Shown here one piece after another: positions 27,849 through 37,796 of a stretch of 64,000 bases of DNA. Under the pieces are notes generated by a model. That model was not told where the DNA came from. It was given only the letters and a program-made list of their open reading frames with translations, and did not search any database. A program made the position numbers and the translations under genes. Source of the DNA: Pycnococcus provasolii (taxonomy: Eukaryota > Chlorophyta > Pseudoscourfieldiophyceae > Pseudoscourfieldiales > Pycnococcaceae); assembly GCA_938743325.2 (NCBI GenBank), contig OW568903.1:186001-250000 (forward strand), read 5' to 3'. How positions within the stretch are numbered: position 1 is the stretch's first letter; every line of letters begins with the position of its first letter.

Positions 27849-29168
27849 CTAGCAGTTCTCAAACACCGCCGCAGCGCCCATTCCGCTGCCAATGCACATG
27901 CTGACAACGCCATACCTGCACGAAGGTCCGCGGCGGTTCATCTCGTGAAGCAGCGTTGCGGCGCAGCGCGCCCCCGTGGCACCGAGCGGGTGACCGAGCG
28001 CGATGGCACCGCCGTTGACGTTCACCTTCTCCTCGTCCAGGCCAAGCTTTTCGCAGCAGTACGACGCCTGCGATGCGAACGCCTCGTTGAGTTCGAACAG
28101 ATCAATGTCCTTCACGCTGATGCCAGCCTTCTTGCACGCCTCGGGGATGGCAACCGCGGGTCCGATTCCCATGACGGCGGGATCGCATCCCACCGCCGCG
28201 AAGGCGCGGAACGTTCCAAGGATCTGAAGTCCTCGGCGCTCCGCCTCCGAGCGCTTCATCATGAGCACGGCAGCGGCGCCGTCCGTCACCTGGCTCGCGT
28301 TGCCGGCGGTGGTCGTCCCGTTCGGCTTGAACGCGGGCCTGAGCTTCGCGAGCTGCGCAGCCGTGACTCCCGCGCGAATGCCGTCGTCTGCGGAGATGAC
28401 CACCTCGTTCTCGAGTCCAGTCGCCTTGTCCTTCACCTTGGTCACCACGGGAACGATCTCCGCGTCGAACTTGTGCGCCTTTGCTGCCGAGGCTGCGCGC
28501 GCGTGGCTGCGTGCCGCCATGCTGTCCTGCTTGTTGCGCGTCACCCCGAACGCCTCGGCGACGTTCTCGGACGTGATTCCCATCGGAAGCAAGCACGACG
28601 CCGCGGCGGCGTGCGTCTCCACCTTGGGGTTTACGCCGCCGTCCCACTTCATAGGATTCGTGGTCATGCTTTCGACACCCGCTCCGATGCCCACGTCGTA
28701 GTACCCGCTTTTGATGGCGGCGGCGACGTCCGCGATCGCCTGCAGTCCGCTGCTGCACTGCCTGTTGACTGTGCGTATGGGCACTTCTTCGGGGAAACCC
28801 GTGAGCAGCGACGCGATGCGGCACTGTATGGCGCGCTGCGATCCGTCTCCGAGAACGCTTCCCACGACGATGTCTCCGACGCTGCTTTTGTCAACACCCG
28901 TGCGTTCCGTGACAGCGGAGAGCACGGTCGCGAGCAGGTCGTCGGGCATCGTGTCCTTGAATCCACCCTTCTTCGCCTTGCAGAGCGGCGTGCGCAGCGC
29001 GGAGACAATCACGACATCGTCGGGCGCATTGCGCGCGGGTTGTCCCACGGACGCGAGCGCGTTGCAGTGGTGCGTCATGAGTTCGGAGAGAGGTGCGTCC
29101 GTGCGCGTCTCATCTAGGTGGCCGAGCAGCACGGAGACGCGCTTCATGTGGGGTGACGCAGGCGCCAT
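27849..29168 (-). CDS. Peroxisomal 3-ketoacyl-CoA thiolase
   Basis: This is a 439-residue thiolase from the ATG at 29168 (a later ATG at 29147 is also possible). Near the start, RVSVLLGHL fits the PTS2 peroxisomal signal R-[VLI]-x5-[HQ]-[LA]. Active-site blocks are complete: NRQCSSGLQA (nucleophilic Cys), ELNEAFASQ, GGAIALGHPLGATGAR (His) and CIGSGMGAAA (second Cys). It catalyses the last step of beta-oxidation, cleaving 3-ketoacyl-CoA with CoA to acetyl-CoA. The upstream frame to 29258 would place the PTS2 at residue 38, deeper than normal, so the shorter start is preferred. Confidence 0.93.
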   Translation of the reverse strand: MAPASPHMKRVSVLLGHLDETRTDAPLSELMTHHCNALASVGQPARNAPDDVVIVSALRTPLCKAKKGGFKDTMPDDLLATVLSAVTERTGVDKSSVGDIVVGSVLGDGSQRAIQCRIASLLTGFPEEVPIRTVNRQCSSGLQAIADVAAAIKSGYYDVGIGAGVESMTTNPMKWDGGVNPKVETHAAAASCLLPMGITSENVAEAFGVTRNKQDSMAARSHARAASAAKAHKFDAEIVPVVTKVKDKATGLENEVVISADDGIRAGVTAAQLAKLRPAFKPNGTTTAGNASQVTDGAAAVLMMKRSEAERRGLQILGTFRAFAAVGCDPAVMGIGPAVAIPEACKKAGISVKDIDLFELNEAFASQASYCCEKLGLDEEKVNVNGGAIALGHPLGATGARCAATLLHEMNRRGPSCRYGVVSMCIGSGMGAAAVFENC

Positions 29169-30000
29169 GTGGATGTGGGGTGACTGACTGACTAGGGAAG
29201 GTTGGTGTGCCGCCATAGGGAACAAACAGGCCGGGGGGAGGGGGAGGGGCGTGTGCATACGTGGACAAAAGTCCTTTTAGACTTTAGGCTGATGCCTTCC
29301 TCTGGGAAACAATAACCTCGGGTTTCCCCTTCCCAGAAGACTTCCAAAAAGAACAGGAGTCCCTCGAGAGAAAACAGCGACGTCTCACCTCTGGGATATT
29401 TTGCTGAGCTTTTGCTGGAGAAATAAAAGTGTGTGTTCTCGGGCGGTCTGCCGTGAACTCGAAGAGCTCTGATCACGTGGTGAGGTCGTTCGGTCTGCAG
29501 CGACGAGCAGTACGATGCGGGAACCGTGGTTTGGCTCGGACGGAGACGCCATTGTTAAGTGGGCTGGGAAACGAATTAATGGACCACCGAACGGACTGGA
29601 CTGGGCGAATGGGACCAAGGACGGGGAGGTGTTTCCTTCTGTTTCAGTCTGCCGGGACGGCACCCCTCCTTGAGCCAGTCATCTTTCTCCAGGCAGCCTC
29701 CCCCCCTATTTCCATACAGATTAGGTAACCCTAGCCCTAACCCTAACCCTAACCCTAACCCTAACCTCCTCCCGCGCGCGTTCCCCAACCCTCCGCCATT
29801 CTCCGCCAAAGCTTGTTCAGTCACGCTGTCCAGAGATCCGTTCTCATCTTGCACACACACACACCTCGCCAGTCAGTGTTGCACTTAACGCCACTTCCAC
29901 ACCGCGTTTGCACGCACGCACGCAACCAACGCCAGCCTCGCTCTGGCCTGCTCAGTCAAAGAGACCTAGACTGCTAGGGAACCTTAAGCTCCTCAAGCGC
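29169..30000. promoter_or_regulatory. Divergent promoter region with CCCTAA repeats
   Basis: Separates the minus-strand thiolase and plus-strand GT29 gene. A run of CCCTAA units (29727-29766, about six) lies 235 bp before the GT29 start. A TCACGTGG motif is at 29473-29480. An ACAC microsatellite is at about 29851. Confidence 0.5.
29735..29766. repeat. Interstitial telomere-like repeat (CCCTAA)n
   Basis: Five consecutive CCCTAA units preceded by degenerate CCCTAG and AGGTAACC, in the thiolase-GT29 divergent gap. Confidence 0.85.
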
Positions 30001-31479
30001 ATGGCGGCGGCGACGGCTTCGTCCGCGGCGGCGGCAGCGGCCATGTCGACAATCGATATCAACAACAGCGAAAACTTCGACTCGAACCGGAAGGACCACG
30101 ACCCGCGCGTCTTAGGCGTGCCGTTCCCGCCGAGACGACTCGTCCTGTGCCTGCGAAGCTCCACGAACCGACTCCTGCTGATAGCAGCTGGTGTCGTCGC
30201 ACTGTGTGGCCTGATCGTGCTTCTCACCGTCGGAGGGGGAGCGGGAGGAACCAGCAGATCCGTGGACACGACGACGCCACTATTACACGCACGGCAAAAT
30301 ACGGCCAAGCAGCAGACACACACGCCCACACGAAGTAGCGGCAGCAGAAGAAGCGGCAGTCAAGGCTCGACGCCTCGAACGACGACGACAACTGCTCCTA
30401 CCGTCGCCGACGTTGAGGAAGAGCAGGACGTCGGCGTCGGCGAGACGCCAGACGAAGAAGATGAGGAGGAGGATCACGAACAGCAACCAGCTCATAACGC
30501 TGCCGTCGCCGACGAAGATGAGTCCGCCGATGGGGAAAGAAGCACACCAGCACCTAGCAAAGCGACGACAACAAAAAAGCACCACTCAGGACCGTCGTCG
30601 TCGTCGTCGTCGTCGTCCATTGCGCCAAACGCCGTCGAGCGCATTCTCACCAAGGAAGCTCTGCTGCAGCCGTCAAGCACGCAGCCAACGATCTTGGCCA
30701 AGTCGGACGTCGACGCCGCGCTATCCGCAACGTCGAAGTTCCTCGGCATGCCCCCGCAGAACAAGGAAACAAGGCTTGCGGTAGACGCGGACCTGCTGCG
30801 CGTGCTCCCGCAGACCGACTACGCATCCGACGGAACCGAGCACCACCGAACGTGCGCCATCGTCGGCAACTCTGGAACTTTGCTGAAGTCAAACAAGGGG
30901 CGAGACATCGACGCGCACGACGCCGTGCTGCGCATGAACTACGCGCCAACCAAGGGATTCGAGGGCGACGTCGGCTCGAAGACGACGTACGACCTGAGCA
31001 ACCGCGAGAATGCGCGCTTCCTGCTCAAGGGCGAGATCGGCGGCGACTCGCGGAGAGGTGGACACGGGCTCAGGCCGGCGACACTGCTCTTCTTCGAGGT
31101 GGCGTCGCCAATCAACCGGCGCGCCATCTTCAACCCGCTCATCAAGAAGTTCCCCGCGCACCGCATACACTTCTTGCATCCGTCGTTCGTCGCACGCTCG
31201 CAGCGCCTTTGGTTCGCTCTGAAGCACGCCGTCGAGGAGACGAAACACGCGAAGTTCCACGACAAGCCGATGAGCGGCCTGTATGCGGTCCTTTTCGCGC
31301 TCACCGTGTGCGACGAGGTGGACATGTACGGATTTGAGGCGTACACGTCAAAGAAAATGGCGGCGGCACCCTACCACTACTTTGACCGCGTGCAAGGCGT
31401 CACGAGCGTGCACTCGTTCGACCTCGCCATTGAGATATTTCGCGCCCTTGGCGCGGTTCGTACAATACGCATCAAGTGA
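30001..31479 (+). CDS. Sialyltransferase-like GT29 enzyme
   Basis: This 492-residue type II Golgi protein has a short Ala-rich start, a signal anchor (about 55-80, LLLIAAGVVALCGLIVLL) and a long low-complexity stem. The GT29 L-motif reads TCAIVGNSGTLLKSNKGRDI (about residue 283), continuing DAHDAVLRMNYAP and DVGSKTTYDLSN. The S-motif equivalent is KPMSGLYAVLFALTVCDEVD, followed by MYGF. The VS-motif region has PYHYFD and HSFDLAIEIF. Plants and some algae carry GT29 members, several of which transfer sugars other than sialic acid, so the donor (CMP-sialic acid, CMP-Kdo or similar) is open. The ATG at 30001 is preferred to an upstream in-frame ATG at 29908. Confidence 0.85.
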   Translation: MAAATASSAAAAAAMSTIDINNSENFDSNRKDHDPRVLGVPFPPRRLVLCLRSSTNRLLLIAAGVVALCGLIVLLTVGGGAGGTSRSVDTTTPLLHARQNTAKQQTHTPTRSSGSRRSGSQGSTPRTTTTTAPTVADVEEEQDVGVGETPDEEDEEEDHEQQPAHNAAVADEDESADGERSTPAPSKATTTKKHHSGPSSSSSSSSIAPNAVERILTKEALLQPSSTQPTILAKSDVDAALSATSKFLGMPPQNKETRLAVDADLLRVLPQTDYASDGTEHHRTCAIVGNSGTLLKSNKGRDIDAHDAVLRMNYAPTKGFEGDVGSKTTYDLSNRENARFLLKGEIGGDSRRGGHGLRPATLLFFEVASPINRRAIFNPLIKKFPAHRIHFLHPSFVARSQRLWFALKHAVEETKHAKFHDKPMSGLYAVLFALTVCDEVDMYGFEAYTSKKMAAAPYHYFDRVQGVTSVHSFDLAIEIFRALGAVRTIRIK

Positions 31480-31811
31480 TCCCGACAATTCGCGCAAGTG
31501 TATGATACGATTTGATTTTTTTTTTGTAGAAAACAAAATGACAAAAATAGTTCGTTCTTCGTGAAACGCACAACATGTGTGACTCTGCAGTCATCAATCA
31601 TCACGTTGATGCACGGTTGGTGGCGTTGGCGACGACAACAACGACAACAAGCCGCCAAGCACAACGGGAGCTCTCACGCCGGACGCAAGCGAAAAGCGGC
31701 TTATAGTTGCATCGAAACAAGCGCCGTGTAAAAAAATGCGCTGCTGAATGGACGACCATCGGACGAAGTACTCTCTATTACATGGCTGAATAAGCGATCT
31801 TAGCATCAACT
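31480..31811. other. Convergent intergenic region
   Basis: Three hundred bases between the 3' ends of the GT29 and PHD genes. No gene or strong repeat seen. Confidence 0.5.
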
Positions 31812-32732
31812 TCAAAGGCACGGGTTGTTTTGGTACGTGTTCACGACCACCTCCTGCGGTTCCTGGCAGATGACATGTCGCCTGGGTCTCTCGCTTGTTC
31901 GAGTTGCCCTCTTTGGCGTCGGCTGCGCCTTTTCTGCGTGAGGCGTTCCTGCACGCTTACCTGCAAGAACCGCCTTGGCGCGTTGTTTCTCGCCTGGACT
32001 CATATCCTTCATTGGCGCCTTCTGCGGATGTTTGAGATCTTTCGTGAATTTCGGGTCCACGTAGTGCAGCATGGCGTTCGGCGTCACAGGGCTTCCAGTC
32101 TGCCTTCCTTTCATTGAGCTCCAGATGTTCTTCTCGACGGACCCTCTCCACAGTCTCGTGTCGTTGAGCGCAATTTCCTCGTCGTGCGCGTCTTGCCATC
32201 CCGTGTATGTCACGCGTGCACGCGTTTTGTCCTCCGTGACGGAAGAAACGGTTGCGCGGTAGTACAAGAGGTGGTTCGCCTTGTACGCGACCATGACCTC
32301 CTGGCCCACGTTCACGGGCATGCAACACAGCGGCGTGTTGAACATGAGTTTTCCGGCGCACGCGTAGCACTCCCACTCGTCCGGCGTCTCCTCCGGGTCC
32401 ATGTATCCGTGACAGTGCGCGTGAAAGACGGCGGGGCAATTTTCGCAGCACAGCAGTTCCCCCCCATATCCGCACGCACCGCACGACTCTTCGTTTCCGT
32501 CGATGCCGAGGTCAGGCGCGGCGTGTCCCGGCGCGGCGCCTAGGTGTGGCTCAGCTACGCCGTCTTCACCAGCAGCAGCATCAGCATCACCAGCACCGGC
32601 AGGAGGAGCAGGAGCAGGAGTAGGCGATCCCCCCGGTAGCTGAGGTATCATGGAGCGCGGGTCGAAGAGCGGCATCATGGGCGCGGAAGCGGAAGGCGTG
32701 TGTGCCGTCGGCGTCGAAGGCTCGTACGCCAT
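31812..32732 (-). CDS. PHD finger plus Tudor-like chromatin reader
   Basis: This 306-residue protein has an Ala/Pro-rich N-terminus. The PHD finger (about 83-125) is CGACGYGGELLCCENCPAVF, then HAHCHGYM and EWECYAC, a complete Cys4-His-Cys3 set. A small barrel of Tudor type follows (about 140-195: VGQEVMVAYKANHLLYYRAT, VTYTGWQDAHDEEI). The C-terminal third is basic. PHD fingers read histone H3 tails and Tudor folds bind methylated residues, so this is a likely histone-mark reader. The remainder has no recognised catalytic domain. Confidence 0.85.
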   Translation of the reverse strand: MAYEPSTPTAHTPSASAPMMPLFDPRSMIPQLPGGSPTPAPAPPAGAGDADAAAGEDGVAEPHLGAAPGHAAPDLGIDGNEESCGACGYGGELLCCENCPAVFHAHCHGYMDPEETPDEWECYACAGKLMFNTPLCCMPVNVGQEVMVAYKANHLLYYRATVSSVTEDKTRARVTYTGWQDAHDEEIALNDTRLWRGSVEKNIWSSMKGRQTGSPVTPNAMLHYVDPKFTKDLKHPQKAPMKDMSPGEKQRAKAVLAGKRAGTPHAEKAQPTPKRATRTSERPRRHVICQEPQEVVVNTYQNNPCL

Positions 32733-32985
32733 GTTAGTCTATGACGAGGAGGAGCCTAAAGGGAGTAGTGAAACAGCAAAAGGCCATCTCGAGGGGGAGG
32801 GACAACGCCCTAACCCTAATGCCCTAATGCCCTCATGCCCTCATGCCCTCATCAGGCACACATTAAGTGTATTTCAACGGAATGGTTTCCATATTCGTAT
32901 GTACTTAAAATAGTATTTGCTACACTAAACTATCGTAACTGCTTCTGAAGCTCGAGCGTGAGCAGGCTCCTGGGGGGCCGCGGAA

Positions 32986-34830
32986 TCAGGCGGAGGAAGC
33001 GACGTGGATGATTGGCGACGCACCTTCAACAGGCAAGCTCACCAGTCTACTCAATACGCGGCGAAGCAGCGGGGCGACCGCATCAGGCTCGTGCTCGTGC
33101 ATGCTCATCAGGCACGCTATGGATAAGCTGAACACGAACACGTCGCCGAACGGCAGACCCTTCAGCAGCTTGCGATCGCGGAGGTGGCAATAAGCCGCAT
33201 CGAGAGCACGTGGCAGCACGTACATCGTAAGCTCGGAACGACGACTCTGCTTCTCTACGTACACAGCCAAGCCAGCCACGGCACCGGCAAACCAGTAGAG
33301 ACTCTTGTGATCGCGAGGCGCAAGCTTTCGATGTGCAGCCACGACCGTAAAGTAAACCACGCAGAAACTGCCGAGAAAACTCGCCGATCGTGCTCCACTC
33401 ACCACAGCTCGAGTCACGGATGCGACGGGCTGTCGGAGAGCCTTCTTGGGCTGGAACACGGCAAATGGGACTAAATGTACGGAGAGGTACAGCGGGAACA
33501 CCTTCTTGAACGTGGTGATAAATGCGTCAAGCACGCCTCCGACACTGCTCTGTCTCTGCGGCGCCATCACACTCAAGGGCACGGCCCTCATTCTAGGCCC
33601 GTACTTCACAACCTGCGCCGCGGCAGCGTGATTGCCGTGCTTGAGCGCATACGCGTGAAGTGCCTGAACATCCACCGGCTTGCGACGGCACACGTTGCGC
33701 ACCGCCTCAAGCACGATGCCGTCGATGGGACCATTCTTCACTATAAAGTTGTAGTAGCGCTTGCCGAGCAGATCAGGCCTCATCACGTAAGCGTACTGGA
33801 TCTGAGCGCATGCAAGACAGAAGAGCGTCGCATCCGCGCCTAGAATGCGTGCCCACGGTGTTTGATCGGGAACCATGCGTTTGCGTGCCTGCGAATTCCA
33901 CAGGCTTTGCATTGCACGAGCGACGGCATACAGCGCGACGGTACGCCTTGCCTTTTTTTCGTGTGCGAGAAGGCTGAGTCCAGCGACGAGTGCTGCGATG
34001 AAGGTATGCTCAGGGAGTGGCTGTTGGCTGCTGTCTTGGCTGCCGGTCGTCACGGGAGCATTTGAGATAGCTCCTGTTCTTTTCGCGACAGCGTCGCGCA
34101 GGCGCGTTCCGACTTTTCTTGCAAGCACGTTCCTGATTACGTGATATGTGAAGTTGAATCCGCCGACGGCGAGTCCCCACCGCACAGCGTCGACGCGGTA
34201 GACGAGACTTTTCTCCGAAAGCAGGCTGTCAAATTTCGTGAGTTCCAGCCACTTGCGCTGCGTGACCAAGCTGACTGCCCGCGTGAACGTTCCGATTCCC
34301 GCGCGCACGAAGTACGACAGCGCGAAACCTCGTGCGAACGCCTCGATGGCGTTCTGCGGGTGTTTGTGGTTTGTGTGAGAAATTGCGAGCTTTGGGCTTT
34401 GCATTTCTTCGATGGTTGGTGCGAGGTCCCCTAAAAGTAGAGCGAGCTGTTCCTGCGACGGCGAGTGTCTCAGGATGGACGGGTTCTTCGCTGGCGAGGA
34501 TGAAGATGAGTCTGCACCACCCGACAAGTTGGACGCGCCTGTCGACGCCGACGACGACGCGAGCGCGTCGAGGTCGAGTAGGTCGAGCGCGACGCGCAGG
34601 CGCGCCTCCGTGTACGCGAGCTGCGACGCGTACGTCACTGCGTTACTGTCACTCCCCATAGCAGTAGCAGTAGCCTCTTCTTGCGTGTTGTCGCCCGGCA
34701 TGTCACCAGTCACCAGACCCCCCCCCAAAGAAGTGTCGGCGGCGGACGGGGCCGGAAAACCAATCCCCTCCTCATCCAATGGGCAATGCGCGGGCGAGTT
34801 TGGGGGTTTACCCAAGGGGAAATAAGTCAA
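32986..34830 (-). CDS. TMEM135-like membrane protein
   Basis: This 614-residue protein has an N-terminal disordered region (about 1-150). Several membrane segments follow, in two similar halves: QPLPEHTFIAALVAGLSLL, KKARRTVALYAVARAMQSLW, and later WFAGAVAGLAVYVEKQSRRS with ELTMYVLPRALDAAY. The paired pattern A-G-L-x(n)-RR-x(2)-L-x(2)-Y-x-L-x-RA-x-x is characteristic of TMEM135/Tim17-related proteins of mitochondria, peroxisomes and lipid droplets. The start could be later (ATGs at residues 44 and 58) because the first residues look like UTR. Confidence 0.72.
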   Translation of the reverse strand: MTYFPLGKPPNSPAHCPLDEEGIGFPAPSAADTSLGGGLVTGDMPGDNTQEEATATAMGSDSNAVTYASQLAYTEARLRVALDLLDLDALASSSASTGASNLSGGADSSSSSPAKNPSILRHSPSQEQLALLLGDLAPTIEEMQSPKLAISHTNHKHPQNAIEAFARGFALSYFVRAGIGTFTRAVSLVTQRKWLELTKFDSLLSEKSLVYRVDAVRWGLAVGGFNFTYHVIRNVLARKVGTRLRDAVAKRTGAISNAPVTTGSQDSSQQPLPEHTFIAALVAGLSLLAHEKKARRTVALYAVARAMQSLWNSQARKRMVPDQTPWARILGADATLFCLACAQIQYAYVMRPDLLGKRYYNFIVKNGPIDGIVLEAVRNVCRRKPVDVQALHAYALKHGNHAAAAQVVKYGPRMRAVPLSVMAPQRQSSVGGVLDAFITTFKKVFPLYLSVHLVPFAVFQPKKALRQPVASVTRAVVSGARSASFLGSFCVVYFTVVAAHRKLAPRDHKSLYWFAGAVAGLAVYVEKQSRRSELTMYVLPRALDAAYCHLRDRKLLKGLPFGDVFVFSLSIACLMSMHEHEPDAVAPLLRRVLSRLVSLPVEGASPIIHVASSA

Positions 34831-35081
34831 ATAACGAACCCCCGAAAGCGGTTAGGGGTTGAGAGATAGAACGAGTTAGGGGTTAGGCTTCCCCCCGCAT
34901 GCCGGGGCCCGGGGGATTCGCTCTTCGTTCGCGCCCCCATTTCTTAGTGTGCGCATTTCAAACAAATCGCTTAGAATTCTCCCTCCCCCCTGACAGCCAT
35001 ACTTATAATTCACAAGAAGAAGAATCTTGAGCACTCTCACGCTGTTAATAGCACTTCCCTCTCCTTTATATTTATATCAAC

Positions 35082-37796
35082 ATGGAGATGTCAGAAGGTG
35101 ACATGGACGACTTGATAGACTGCATGGAGGAGGAGGAAGAGCAGCTTGTCTCCCCTCCTGGTCATCATGGCGGGGAAGTCTTCGCGTCCGCGCCTTCCCA
35201 TCTCCCAGACTCGGACGAACACGTGGGGGATGATGAAGCGCGTGACGATGATGATAAAGATACACTTATGAGAGGCGTGTACGGATCCAAGCAGGTGGTG
35301 TGTGGTGGTGGTAGTGACGACGACGACGATGACCTTGGCACAGACAACCTCGCGGCTCTGCAGATACCCAAAGATACGGCGCCTAAGCTCGATGTGCTGG
35401 AAATCAACTCGAACGACTACTTCTCTGTCACGTCGACGGCACAGCAGAAACGCGCGTACGTCGGCGTTGCCGCTGCGGACGACGACGCGTCGAAACGGAA
35501 AACACTTGGCACGCTCTGCAAGAACCAAGGGCGCCTGCTCGCAAAACCTGTGCGCGAAATGGTTGAGGAAGCGGAACAGCGGGCTGCCAACAAGCGTCGT
35601 CTCAGAGAAGAACGGATGCAGCACACAACCACGTCATCCTCCTCTCCAACCGATTCCTTATCTTCCAAACTGTGGGTGGACAAGTACCGACCTCGCGGAT
35701 ACATCGAGCTTCTCAGCGACGAGGTGGCAAACAGAGACGTTCTTCGATGGATCAAGATGTGGGACGCGTGCGTGTTCGGCCGGACACCCACCACCACGGG
35801 AAATAAGAATTCGCAGGTGCCCACGTTTGGAACGCGTGCACACCAGAACATGATGAAAGCAGGGAGCAGCAGCGGCGGCGGTGGTCAGCAGCAATACAAC
35901 CAGCAACCTCAGACCGATGAGCACGGCCGACCGCTCAAGCGCATCCTCCTCATCGCCGGTCCTCCGGGTTTTGGTAAGACGACCGCTGCTCACGTGCTTG
36001 CCGCACACTGTGGGTATCGTGTCGTCGAGATCAATGCCAGCGACGAGCGAACGAGAGACGCGCTGTCTCGCCGCGTCACGGACGCAGTGCAAATGCAGAG
36101 CGTCTCTGCAGACCGTCGGCCGAATCTAGTCGTGCTCGACGAGGTGGATGGAGCCATGGGTGGCGAGGGAAGTTCCGCGGCTGGCGCGGTGAACGAGATT
36201 CTGCGCATCGCCAATGGCAACGGCGGAGGCGGCGGGAAGAAGAGGAAGGGAAAAGGCGGCGGCGGCGGCGGCGGTGGCATGCTTCTTCGCCGCCCGATCA
36301 TATGCATCTGCAATGATCTGTACGCGCCGAGCCTGAGACAGCTTCGTGAGCAGGCGTACGTCATCAAGATGGGCAAGCCGCGGCCAGATCGCGTGGCGGA
36401 TCGCGTGCGCAGCATTCTCGGACGCGAGGGTGTGCGTGTGGAGTCAAACACGGCGGTCACGGCTCTCGTCGAGCGTTGCGACTGCGACGTGCGCTCGACC
36501 GTGAACGCGCTGCAGCTCATCATGTCGAAGAAGCAGAGCGAGGATGGCGCGCAGCCCATGCTTCGTGCGGCAGATGTCACCGCCATGGCTGGCAAGGATG
36601 TGCAGAGCACGTCTTTCGAGGTGTGGGACGACGTGTTTCACCACGCGACGATCGTCGTGGGCGAGAGGCGGCGCAACCCCATCACGCGCGCCGCGATAAA
36701 GGCGCATAAAGGCGCAGGACCGCGCTTCGCCACGGTGTTCGATCTTCACAGCGCGGCACTGCACCTCGCGGGCGGTTCCGATGTCGTGATCGCGGGCGTG
36801 CACGAAAACCTGTCCACCGCGAAGGCGCAGGACCTGTACCTCAAGCGATACAGCTACGCAATTGACAGCCTAGCGTACGGCGACATGGTATCGAGGCTTA
36901 TGTTTCGGTCTGGATCGAGTCCGTCTTTCGTGCTCTATCCGTACACGGTGCTGCCCGTGCTGTGCACCCGCCACGCGATGGGGTCTGTGCTGCAGAAGAG
37001 CAGGATCGAGTACCCGAGGCTGGGATACGTCGCACGCGAGTCTATGCGCTCCCGCAAGACGCTGCTCTCGAGCTGGTACGGCGGCTGCCCCGCCTCCACG
37101 CGCGTGCTGAATGGCGCAGGTGGTGCACGTGCCATGTGCCGCGAAATGCTCCCCTACTTGCTCCACTGCATCGCACCGACGGCGGCACAGCGGCGAAGCG
37201 TCGCCTTCCACTCCAGCGATACCGAGAGCGACGCGCTGTCGAACGTCGTGACGGCGATGCTCTCTTACGGTCTCGCATACACAAACTCCAAGGATGATTT
37301 TCAAGCCCAGGGAATGTCAGCCCTGGATCGCGGCCGAGCGATGGTTCAGAGAATGAAAAGCGGCGGTGCGATGGGTGGCGACGAGGCTGGAGGGCTCGTT
37401 TTGGATCCACCCGTGCACCATCTGTGCAGCTTCGGCGACGGCCAGGCGGAGGGTGCGGCCTCGAGTGCGTGCACGCTCACGCAGGCTACAAGGCAGATGA
37501 TCTCTCACGAGCTCGTGCAGCGGCGCATCCTGATGCGTGGTGGTGCGGAAGGTGATGTTGCGGCGGCGGCGGCGATGGCTAAGCCTTCTGGGCTTGGTCA
37601 CGTCGCACCGAGTGCGCGTGCCGCGGCTGTGGCTGCGCTGGAGTCAGGTGTGGGTGCTGCGAAGGATAAGAAGGAGAGCAAGAAGCGTGCGGTGAACTGG
37701 CTGGAAGCTTTGAAGGTGCAGGCTGGGAGCAACAAACGCGCGCGCAACAACGCGAAGAAGCAAGCGCCTTTGGATGCAGTGGAGAACAAAATCTGA
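35082..37796 (+). CDS. CTF18: CTF18, large subunit of the alternative clamp loader
   Basis: This 904-residue AAA+ protein has a disordered acidic N-terminus, then LWVDKYRPRGYIELLSDE (clamp-loader N-motif), Walker A AGPPGFGKTT (about 290), NASDER (sensor/box), and Walker B LVVLDEVDGA (about 350). The RPIICICNDLYAPSLRQLRE block is a Ctf18 hallmark, followed by an RFC-type lid (PDRVADRVRSIL). The C-terminus is basic (KDKKESKKRAVNWLEAL) and probably binds Dcc1/Ctf8. Ctf18-RFC loads PCNA during replication and aids sister-chromatid cohesion. Two Gly-rich insertions (GGGGGQ, GGGGGGG) are lineage-specific. Confidence 0.93.
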   Translation: MEMSEGDMDDLIDCMEEEEEQLVSPPGHHGGEVFASAPSHLPDSDEHVGDDEARDDDDKDTLMRGVYGSKQVVCGGGSDDDDDDLGTDNLAALQIPKDTAPKLDVLEINSNDYFSVTSTAQQKRAYVGVAAADDDASKRKTLGTLCKNQGRLLAKPVREMVEEAEQRAANKRRLREERMQHTTTSSSSPTDSLSSKLWVDKYRPRGYIELLSDEVANRDVLRWIKMWDACVFGRTPTTTGNKNSQVPTFGTRAHQNMMKAGSSSGGGGQQQYNQQPQTDEHGRPLKRILLIAGPPGFGKTTAAHVLAAHCGYRVVEINASDERTRDALSRRVTDAVQMQSVSADRRPNLVVLDEVDGAMGGEGSSAAGAVNEILRIANGNGGGGGKKRKGKGGGGGGGGMLLRRPIICICNDLYAPSLRQLREQAYVIKMGKPRPDRVADRVRSILGREGVRVESNTAVTALVERCDCDVRSTVNALQLIMSKKQSEDGAQPMLRAADVTAMAGKDVQSTSFEVWDDVFHHATIVVGERRRNPITRAAIKAHKGAGPRFATVFDLHSAALHLAGGSDVVIAGVHENLSTAKAQDLYLKRYSYAIDSLAYGDMVSRLMFRSGSSPSFVLYPYTVLPVLCTRHAMGSVLQKSRIEYPRLGYVARESMRSRKTLLSSWYGGCPASTRVLNGAGGARAMCREMLPYLLHCIAPTAAQRRSVAFHSSDTESDALSNVVTAMLSYGLAYTNSKDDFQAQGMSALDRGRAMVQRMKSGGAMGGDEAGGLVLDPPVHHLCSFGDGQAEGAASSACTLTQATRQMISHELVQRRILMRGGAEGDVAAAAAMAKPSGLGHVAPSARAAAVAALESGVGAAKDKKESKKRAVNWLEALKVQAGSNKRARNNAKKQAPLDAVENKI

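Noticed and set aside
27945-29117. 390-residue plus-strand ORF
   Set aside because: Antisense shadow of the thiolase, which has complete catalytic motifs.
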